Assembly: GCA_963665045.2 (NCBI GenBank)
Contig: CAXXJQ010000009.1
Location: forward strand, 372,001-436,000
DNA: 64,000 nt
Direction: 5' to 3'
Origin: JAFGRU01 sp016934985
Lineage (GTDB): Bacteria; Desulfobacterota; Desulfuromonadia; Desulfuromonadales; JAAYDE01
Numbering within the stretch: position 1 is the first letter of the stretch; each line of letters begins with the position of its first letter. Below the pieces are notes generated by a model that saw only the letters and a list, made by a program, of their open reading frames with translations, did no database searches and was not told where the DNA came from. A program made the position numbers and the translations under genes. This document shows positions 10,401 through 16,628 of the stretch, one piece after another.

Positions 10401-10686
10401 TATACTGAAAAAGGTAATCGGAATCTACCTCCAGGAGGCCCCTGAGATCATCCAGACACTCCGCCGGGCCATCGCCGACGAAGACGCAGAAACCGTGCAT
10501 CAAAAAGCCCACTACTTTAAATCAAGCTGCGCAAACCTGGGGGCGTTTAACCTGTCGGATTTGTGCAGAAAACTGGAATTCATGGCCAAGGAAGGAACCC
10601 TTGAAACAGCTTCTGGCGTTCTCGACAAAATTGCATCGGATTTTCCAACCCTGGAAACATGCCTGTTGAATGAAATAAAAAAGTAA
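7450..10686 (+). CDS. Hybrid sensor histidine kinase: HAMP, PAS, HisKA, HATPase, REC, REC, HPt
   Basis: Kinase of 1078 aa from a GTG start. TM1 (about 8-28) and TM2 (about 178-198) enclose a helical, four-helix-bundle-like periplasmic region. HAMP covers about 198-250, then a coiled coil. A PAS domain (about 290-405) carries unusual cysteines in CHQHICPAEKGACPLLD. HisKA has NMSHEIRTPMNGILGM and the ATPase has RDTGIGIS and FGGTGLGLAIA. The first receiver (about 677-795) holds LVILDEQMPETNG and the second (about 820-940) holds LILMDCQMPEMDGYE. The terminal HPt has its His in HQKAHYFKSSCANLGA. The first receiver lacks a counterpart in the kinase at 4021-6474. Output is probably handed to the adjacent REC-GGDEF-EAL protein (inference from position). 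Confidence 0.92.
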   Translation: MTFRSARTYGLGLILTILLLVGLAPTYMVFEVSGHSQKLSTEVASQKLTFEAQAVFLKTRHQFDTLNDFNEKQFSLVLGNLEKAIRKADELVGETRDEKKKKLLKSFSRNLKIFRIAVVQYGTEARRDATADNTYQLRKVAVKASEKVIDTLGMFIETSGNNMLGWIQSNDRVILQSQRLSILGVVLGAMAAALVALMLNRSLATPIAKLVEGADSLAQGNLDFQVELDSSDDLARVAESFNNMARELRLHINRQEELVNKARQAAVSEEKKANELEDANRQLQEEVFERHKAEKRITDALETTERILESMPFGVIIIGRDQKIRQINKAALKMMGLSSAEEILGRLCHQHICPAEKGACPLLDLGLDIDSSEKILLDREGQQIPILKTVVPMTLEGEEVLLEAFVEITAQKKTEKALEKARKAAESANLAKSAFLANMSHEIRTPMNGILGMTEILLGTELNPDQRRFAQSVYTSGESLLNVLNDILDFSKIEAGKLVLECVDFDLYTLVEDVADLFASSAHRKGLEIIVSIPEQVPAALQGDSSRLRQVLSNLIGNAVKFTEQGEVVVEISCETETNDHALLHFSVRDTGIGISMQNQARLFQPFSQADESTTRKFGGTGLGLAIAKNLVEIMGGHLTVKSETGKGSTFRFDCELKKSGIDIQAASSAPAGLAGRKILIVDDNATNRDILARQLSSWGLVPTDVSNAADALKVLKETCKNDPFSLVILDEQMPETNGLQLAFRIRENTQLANIPLILLSSSGITATSEEIKRAAIKACHSKPIRQSELRQSVAKLLSPLPESDKMVPAEENQPQDTGVPSGIRILVAEDNPVNQEVILNILNFYGCETDLAENGRMAMGAWQKNPYDLILMDCQMPEMDGYEVTEVIRREEQKTGTHIPVIALTAHALKGDREKCLAAGMDDFLSKPFKRQQLLDILKQWVGGEKTVKATTSANADNRQIEPIIDANALENIRSLESRDNPGILKKVIGIYLQEAPEIIQTLRRAIADEDAETVHQKAHYFKSSCANLGAFNLSDLCRKLEFMAKEGTLETASGVLDKIASDFPTLETCLLNEIKK

Positions 10687-10702
10687 GACAAGGAACAAAA
10701 AC

Positions 10703-12886
10703 ATGCATATGGTAAATAATATCCATAATTTCCAGAAATCACTTGTCTTGGTCGTTGATGACGATTTCGCGGCACGCCTGCAGGTGCGGGCGGCTCTGGA
10801 AAAATACGGGTTTAATGTCTGTGAAGCAGGCAATGGCAGGGATGCCCTGGAAAGCTTCCAGAACCAGCCACCGGCAATGGTGCTTCTCGACGTTGTCATG
10901 CCGGAAATGGACGGCTTTGAAACCTGTTCCCAGTTAAGGAGACTCCCGGGCGGCGAGCATGTCCCTGTCGTCATGGTAACCGGTCTGGAGGACATCGAGT
11001 CCATCGATCGCGCCTTTGAGGTCGGCGCCACCGACTTTATCACCAAACCGATCAACTGGGCTATTCTCGGCTATCGCGTCCGCTACTGGCTGCGTTCCGC
11101 GTCCATACTCAACGATCTCAAAATCAGCCAGCAGAGACTTTCCATGGCTCAACACGTTGCCCGCCTGGGACACTGGGAACTCAATCTGAGCAGTGGCGAG
11201 TTCCATTTTTCCAGCAAGGTTCCTCACCTCCTCGGCATAACCGACACCCATCGTTTCGACGCCCTTTTCGAACATATCGTTGCCGCCGATAAGGGCCGGG
11301 TGACGGAAGTGATCACCAATGCCTGCAAAAATGAACAGCCTTTCAGCGTAAATTATGAGATCAGGCAGAAAAACGGCGAAACCTGCAGCATTTTCAATCA
11401 GACGGAAATTATCCATGATGAAGCTTACAACACCCGCCTGATGATCGGCACAATTCAGGATATCACCGAACTGAAAAAAGCCGAGGAACAGATCCGCTAC
11501 CTGGCGTTTTACGACAACTTGACCGGGCTGGCCAACCGTGCCCTGTTTCGCGAACATTGGACCAAGGTTCTGGCCCACTCGCAACGGAAGAAAACCAAGA
11601 TTGCCGTCATGTTCATCGATCTCGACCATTTCAAGCGCATCAATGACAGCATGGGCCATGTTGCAGGGGACAAAGTTCTGAAAGCAATTGCCGACCGTCT
11701 GAAAAACACCTTGCGCCAATCCGATATTGTGGCCCGTTCCGGTATTGAGTCGCCATCTTTCATGATTTCCCGGGTGGGTGGGGATGAGTTCACTATTCTG
11801 GCCGCAGATATCACCTCTACAAACCATATTTCCACCCTTGCCGAACGCGTTATTCAGGCTCTTTTTGAGCCGATGGACATTGATGGCCAGCAACTTTTCA
11901 TCACCGCCAGCATAGGTATCAGCGTTTTTCCTGAGGACGGTGGTGATATCGATATACTCTTGAAAAACGCCGATACGGCCATGTACGAAGCCAAGGAAAA
12001 AGGGCGCAACAACTTTCAGTTTTTCCAGGCAGAAATGAATGAATCGGCCCGCATTCGCTTCCAGATGTGGAATGAACTCACCCAGGCCATTGAAAAAGAC
12101 GAACTCACCCTTTATTTCCAGCCGCAGTTTAACAACCGGACCGGGAAACTGACTGGAACCGAAGCGCTGGTCCGTTGGAATCATCCCCAAAAAGGCCTTG
12201 TCCCTCCTGACCAGTTTCTCCCCTTTGCCGAAGAAAGCGGCCTTATTCACCAGATCAACGAATGGGTCCTCTGGAAAGCCTGCAGGCAAGCCCAACAATG
12301 GGTTGAAGCAGGACTTTTCGAAAACTGCCGGATGGGGGTCAACATCTCAGGGCATAATGTCAATCTGCGCCTTATTGAAACCCATATCAGAAATATTATG
12401 GAGAAAACCGGTCTAAAGCCTCAACACCTGGAGATTGAGCTAACCGAACGGGTGATGATGGAAAACACCGACGAAGCGGTAGTGGCTTTGGAAAATCTCC
12501 AGAAGATGGGGCTTACCATTGCCATCGACGACTTCGGCACCGGTTACTCAGCTTTGAGCCATCTGCAGATCTTTCCCCTGAACGTCCTCAAAATAGATAA
12601 ATCGTTCGTTCAGAACATCATGGCCGCAAAGAAGAACCTGTCCCTGCTTCAGTCTATTATCGGGATCGCCAAAAGTTTTGATCTTAAGGTCATTGCCGAG
12701 GGGGTTGAAACCATCGAGCAACTGCGCACCCTGTATCACCTCGACTGCGACGACGTTCAAGGCTTTCTGATCAGTCGCCCTCTGCCGATAGAAGAGGTCG
12801 AGCATAAGCTCCGGGCCGGATCATTCAATGACAGCCTTGAGCCCGGGTGGCAGACTCTTCCGGAGAACCTCGGCGAGGACAACTGA
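10703..12886 (+). CDS. Response regulator with PAS, GGDEF and EAL domains (c-di-GMP turnover)
   Basis: Cytoplasmic protein of 727 aa. The receiver (about 12-130) has the acceptor Asp in MVLLDVVMPEMDGFE. A PAS domain (about 150-260) follows, then GGDEF (about 270-450) with VGGDEFTIL intact, and EAL (about 455-710) with TEALVRWNH, NISGHNVNL, ELTERVMM, IDDFGTGYSAL and IAEGVET, the residues expected for an active c-di-GMP phosphodiesterase. An RQSD inhibitory-site motif is separated from GGDEF by a 12-13 residue insertion. AAGGAAC precedes the ATG. It is 16 bases after the hybrid kinase and is the likely output of the operon. Whether synthesis or breakdown of c-di-GMP dominates cannot be told. 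Confidence 0.93.
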   Translation: MHMVNNIHNFQKSLVLVVDDDFAARLQVRAALEKYGFNVCEAGNGRDALESFQNQPPAMVLLDVVMPEMDGFETCSQLRRLPGGEHVPVVMVTGLEDIESIDRAFEVGATDFITKPINWAILGYRVRYWLRSASILNDLKISQQRLSMAQHVARLGHWELNLSSGEFHFSSKVPHLLGITDTHRFDALFEHIVAADKGRVTEVITNACKNEQPFSVNYEIRQKNGETCSIFNQTEIIHDEAYNTRLMIGTIQDITELKKAEEQIRYLAFYDNLTGLANRALFREHWTKVLAHSQRKKTKIAVMFIDLDHFKRINDSMGHVAGDKVLKAIADRLKNTLRQSDIVARSGIESPSFMISRVGGDEFTILAADITSTNHISTLAERVIQALFEPMDIDGQQLFITASIGISVFPEDGGDIDILLKNADTAMYEAKEKGRNNFQFFQAEMNESARIRFQMWNELTQAIEKDELTLYFQPQFNNRTGKLTGTEALVRWNHPQKGLVPPDQFLPFAEESGLIHQINEWVLWKACRQAQQWVEAGLFENCRMGVNISGHNVNLRLIETHIRNIMEKTGLKPQHLEIELTERVMMENTDEAVVALENLQKMGLTIAIDDFGTGYSALSHLQIFPLNVLKIDKSFVQNIMAAKKNLSLLQSIIGIAKSFDLKVIAEGVETIEQLRTLYHLDCDDVQGFLISRPLPIEEVEHKLRAGSFNDSLEPGWQTLPENLGEDN

Positions 12887-12955
12887 ACAAAACCAATGCG
12901 GAACAAACCTGTCTTCGCCTCCGAACGGTTTTTCCTCGCGGAGGAAAATACCGAC

Positions 12956-12990
12956 AAAAAAAGGCCGACGATCATGAAATCCGCCGGCCA
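12956..12990 (-). terminator. Rho-independent terminator after the vWA lipoprotein gene
   Basis: Read on the minus strand, a GGCCGGCG...CGTCGGCC stem with a 12-base loop is followed by seven T residues. It lies 24 bases past the stop of the gene ending at 13014. A second weak hairpin (12929-12948, TTTTCCTC/GGAGGAAAA) lies nearer the plus-strand gene. Confidence 0.8.
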
Positions 12991-13013
12991 TTCCTCAGGA
13001 GTTTTAACTCCGA

Positions 13014-13661
13014 TTATTCTTGCAGCATTTTTTCCAGATGCTCCAGGTCGTTGATGACCCGCCATTTGCCGCCTCCCGAGATCACCCGCTTCTCCCACTG
13101 CGCCAGTCGGGACATGTATTTGCGAGGGTCAACAATGTCCTGGCGCAGCTTTGTGACGTTCAGGGCTACGACATCAACCCCCGAGATCTGGATGGGAAAA
13201 TCGCGAACATAGCCTTTTTTCAGATCTTCCTCCATATCCGAAAACACCAGGATTGTCCTTTTCCCGGTCCCGGTTTCATTGAGATACTCGACAGCCTGCA
13301 ACACTCCTCCGGTGATGTCGGTGTACGGGCTGGGCTTGACCGCAGTGACAAAATCATCGATTTTCTGCCGAAAAACCCGCTTCTGCTCATTAGCCACCGA
13401 AGGACGGCCATCAAAGGTCGTTTTCTGGATGATGTCCTTCTCACTGAAGCTGCCAGTATCGATACGGGCGACAGCCAGAGAATCCCCGGGCTGCAAGGTT
13501 CCGAGGAGGAAGTTGATAATGGCCTGGGCTTTTTTCAGTTCAGCCGTGTAGGTGCCCGAAGTATCCATGAGCATGTAGACAGCCCGGGAGTGGGTAGTGG
13601 TATCGGTGCAACCGGCCAACAATATCCCCATGGCCAGAAAAAGAATAAGAAATCTTTTCAT
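13014..13661 (-). CDS. von Willebrand factor A-domain lipoprotein
   Basis: Protein of 215 aa. Residues 1-17 form a lipoprotein signal with the lipobox LLAGC, so it is probably anchored to a membrane on the periplasmic side. The rest is one vWA domain: the MIDAS start LMDTSGTYTAE (DxSGS variant with T-Y after SG), a central DITGGVL (MIDAS threonine) and the strand TILVFSDMEEDLKKG supplying the third metal-binding Asp. The start overlaps the stop of the upstream membrane-protein gene by 4 bases (ATGA), so the two are translationally coupled. No function is recognised. It resembles single-domain vWA lipoproteins that act as metal-dependent adhesion or scaffold units. Confidence 0.85.
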   Translation of the reverse strand: MKRFLILFLAMGILLAGCTDTTTHSRAVYMLMDTSGTYTAELKKAQAIINFLLGTLQPGDSLAVARIDTGSFSEKDIIQKTTFDGRPSVANEQKRVFRQKIDDFVTAVKPSPYTDITGGVLQAVEYLNETGTGKRTILVFSDMEEDLKKGYVRDFPIQISGVDVVALNVTKLRQDIVDPRKYMSRLAQWEKRVISGGGKWRVINDLEHLEKMLQE

Positions 13662-15082
13662 TGGCTGACCTCCTCCTTGGGCGACATTTTTATTTCCGTA
13701 CGATGCTCTCTGACGATTTTCTTCTCAACCCACAAGAAGGGCGCGATGACCAGATCGTAAAGACTGACCAGAATCTTGCCGAAATAGTGAGCGACGTTGC
13801 CGATGAGGCGCAGAACAAAAGCCATCAAGCGCAGAAACCCCATGGCGCAGATGCCCAAAACCGTTCTGGAACTCTGGATGAAGGATTCCAGGGGAATGGC
13901 CACAAAGGTCAGGGCGAAAGGCAGGACGAACCCCAGCACCATCTGGCCAATGGTGGGAATCAGACTGCGCGCCGAGGTTGCTGCGAGTTCGGCACCGGCC
14001 AGGCTCTGGCGCAGGGCTTCCATATCGGAGGCAATGCGATCGCGCATGAAAGCAAGGCTCGATTCGACACCGGCGAGAACGAAGAGGAGAGAAAAGGAAA
14101 TCCATAGCATGCGGGTGCGCAACCGATCGTCCATATTGGAGATGAGTGGAAAAAGATGGGTAATGCGCAGGGATTCCATAAGGAACAGGCCCATGGAAAG
14201 CTCTACCAGGATAATGACCAGGGCGGCAACGTCGGAGGTTTTATGCGGACCGATGTAACTGCCGCCCCCCACCATTTCCGACATGGGCAGGGCAATGAGG
14301 TTGAAGTTGATGACCGCCCCGCCAATGGCGATGAGCATCACAAGGCCGGCGATGACGAATTGGGTCAGGGATGAAGAAGAGAGTTTTCTAACCGCCGTTT
14401 CGGAATTTGCCCGGATCTGCTCGTAATCCGCCATCTTCTCGTCGATGATTTTCGCCCGCTCCTCGAGGCCGGTTATGGTCTTGCCGACTTTTTCCAGGCT
14501 TTTGGAAAGTTGGCGGCAAAAGGGCATGATCTTTTTCAGCAAACCATGACGTGTTGCACTAGACTTGCGGTACTCCTCCAGAGCGGATTTCTGCTGATGT
14601 TCGAGGGTCTTGTGGATCTCGCCCAGGATCATGGCAACACCGCCGTCTTTATCGGCGGGCACTTCGGCAAAAGCCTGCACGGCGGAAATCCATGGTGGCG
14701 GAAGGGGCGGCGCTTCCGTGCTGTTGGCATAATCCTCGTCAATCTTGGTCACCAGATCGTCCATCTTCCGGTGAAAAGACGGATAAACCTGAAGATCCCG
14801 CTGGACCACGGCCTCGACGCGCTGGAACTCGCGCTCCAGTTCACTTTCGATCTCTTTCATGCCGCTGGCCAGAAGAACCTCACGATTGCGCTGGGCCAGT
14901 TTTTTCTCAGCATTAACCACTGAGGCAGCAGCCAGGCGCATGGCGTTGCTGATCACCCGGCAAAAAGCCCGAATGCTTTTGTGGGCCTGGCTTCGCACCA
15001 GATATAGAAGGACCAGGGTAATCATGACCGCCAGCAGAACCGAAATCTCCGGGCGATTCTGTAAAATCATAAAATGTTCCAT
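13658..15082 (-). CDS. Multi-pass coiled-coil membrane protein, function unknown
   Basis: Protein of 474 aa, not recognised. A first TM (about 14-31) is followed by a long charged, helical region (about 40-225) with acidic and coiled-coil character. Hydrophobic segments follow at about 237-260, 285-305, 325-345 and 375-400 plus a C-terminal pair (about 410-450), then a basic tail. AGGAGG is 8 bases before the ATG. It overlaps the vWA lipoprotein gene by 4 bases, so the pair forms a two-gene operon read away from sbcDC. The layout (cytoplasmic or periplasmic coil held by membrane helices next to a vWA lipoprotein) suggests an envelope complex, but there is no direct evidence for its role. Confidence 0.8.
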   Translation of the reverse strand: MEHFMILQNRPEISVLLAVMITLVLLYLVRSQAHKSIRAFCRVISNAMRLAAASVVNAEKKLAQRNREVLLASGMKEIESELEREFQRVEAVVQRDLQVYPSFHRKMDDLVTKIDEDYANSTEAPPLPPPWISAVQAFAEVPADKDGGVAMILGEIHKTLEHQQKSALEEYRKSSATRHGLLKKIMPFCRQLSKSLEKVGKTITGLEERAKIIDEKMADYEQIRANSETAVRKLSSSSLTQFVIAGLVMLIAIGGAVINFNLIALPMSEMVGGGSYIGPHKTSDVAALVIILVELSMGLFLMESLRITHLFPLISNMDDRLRTRMLWISFSLLFVLAGVESSLAFMRDRIASDMEALRQSLAGAELAATSARSLIPTIGQMVLGFVLPFALTFVAIPLESFIQSSRTVLGICAMGFLRLMAFVLRLIGNVAHYFGKILVSLYDLVIAPFLWVEKKIVREHRTEIKMSPKEEVSQ

Positions 15083-15377
15083 AGTTCATACCTCCTGTTG
15101 AAAAACTTCCCCCAAGACAGTTTTTCTGATAGGAAAATCAGGAATCCGGGTGACACGAAACCTGCCGAATCTCCTGACCTGAGAAACTGATTCAAAATAT
15201 TAATTTAATGTTTCTAAGCAATTTAGACTCCAACTTGAAAAGCATGTGATCTTTTGGGGGAATCGGCCTAAGCATCGGCATCAACAGAACCCGGCCATAG
15301 CGGTATATTTCCTTTGTACCCATCCCCGGACCCTGATATCCTTTAGACAAAAATATTTCAATCGATGGCTGATAATT

Positions 15378-16628
15378 ATGCGCTTTGTCCATACCGCCGA
15401 CCTGCACCTCGGCAAAACCTATCGCAACTCGCCGGGCGAAACCGAACGTTATGAGGACTTTTTTGCCTGCTTAGCTGCCCTGGTGACCGACGCTGTCCGC
15501 CAACAAGTTGATTTCTTTGTGATTGTCGGCGACCTTTTTCACATCGGCCAGATTCTCCCCAGAACCTTCGCCCGCACCATCGAAACCCTGCAACCCCTCA
15601 AGGATAACGCCATCCCCTGCATCGCGGTCGAAGGCAACCACGACTGGATCCATCGCCGCGACAGCATCTCGTGGATGGAGGCCCTCGCCGAGATGGGCTA
15701 TATTCGCCTCCTGCGCCCCTCCCGCACGGAAAACGGCGGCTACCATTTCGATCCGTTGGATGAAAGTACCGGCATCGGCGGCTACCTGGAAATCAAGGGT
15801 TTTCATATTTACGGCCTCGGCTATATCGGCGCCCAGGCCGGTAATCATGTCCCACGCATCTGCGAAGCTGTGACCACGAACAACAACCTGCTCCTGTTTC
15901 ATGTCGGCATCTGGAGCTACTCCCCCGTCGAGATCGGCAACATGCGGCTCGAAGAAGCGCATCCCCTGGCCGAAACCTTTGCCTACGTGGCCCTTGGCCA
16001 CGGTCACAAACCTTATGTGATCAACACCCCCGAAGGAAAGCCCTACGCTTATAATCCGGGCGCCCCGGAGCGGGTTAACTTTGGCGAGGAGAGATACGAC
16101 AAAGGCTACTATCTGGTCGACCTGGGCGTGGGGGAAGAACCCACCGTCAAATTCATTACCACATCACCTCGCCCCATGCTGACCGGAACCATCGGTCTGG
16201 ATGGGGTTGGGAATGCTTCCGAAGCCCTTGAAATTTTTCGCAAACAGGTCGGGGTTCTGCTGGCTGCCTCAAATGAAGAGCAACGGCCGCTTATGGAATT
16301 GCGACTGACCGGGCGGGTTGGGTTCCATCCTTTCGAGCTGGGAAGGGAACAACTGCGGGCTGAGCTGCAAGAAATGGCGGCGCCCCTCCACGTCGAAATT
16401 AAAAACCACCTCTCCCTGGTCACTCGTTCGGGCGACAGGGAAACAGCCAAAAAGAGCCTTCTTGAAATTGAAAAAGAGGTCCTTGCCGAACTCGTTGGCA
16501 GCGGCAGCGGCTATCGGGAACGCAAAGCCGAGCTTGTGGGGCTGGCCCTGGTCATGCGCGATCTGGTTCTGCAGAAGGAGGTCGAAGACGAAGATCTGCT
16601 CGACCTTTTGGAGGGCCTGGAAAAATGA
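15378..16628 (+). CDS. sbcD: Exonuclease SbcD / Mre11-like nuclease subunit
   Basis: Metallophosphoesterase of 416 aa. Phosphodiesterase motifs are in order: VHTADLHLGK (motif I), FFVIVGDLFH (II), VEGNHDW (III), LLFHVG and YVALGHGHKP (IV/V). With SbcC/Rad50 it forms the complex that opens hairpins and processes DNA ends. The frame is open upstream to 15246, but the family N-terminus (MRFVHTADLHLG) places the start at the ATG 15378. The stop overlaps the sbcC start by 4 bases. The C-terminal region (about 270-416) is the capping and SbcC-binding part and is less conserved. Confidence 0.92.
   Translation: MRFVHTADLHLGKTYRNSPGETERYEDFFACLAALVTDAVRQQVDFFVIVGDLFHIGQILPRTFARTIETLQPLKDNAIPCIAVEGNHDWIHRRDSISWMEALAEMGYIRLLRPSRTENGGYHFDPLDESTGIGGYLEIKGFHIYGLGYIGAQAGNHVPRICEAVTTNNNLLLFHVGIWSYSPVEIGNMRLEEAHPLAETFAYVALGHGHKPYVINTPEGKPYAYNPGAPERVNFGEERYDKGYYLVDLGVGEEPTVKFITTSPRPMLTGTIGLDGVGNASEALEIFRKQVGVLLAASNEEQRPLMELRLTGRVGFHPFELGREQLRAELQEMAAPLHVEIKNHLSLVTRSGDRETAKKSLLEIEKEVLAELVGSGSGYRERKAELVGLALVMRDLVLQKEVEDEDLLDLLEGLEK

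Noticed and set aside
10934..12298. 454-codon minus-strand ORF
   Set aside because: Antisense shadow of the GGDEF/EAL gene, which has intact motifs throughout.
15246..15377. N-terminal extension of SbcD
   Set aside because: The extra 44 codons have no similarity to the family, and the ATG at 15378 gives the standard start MRFVHTADLH.
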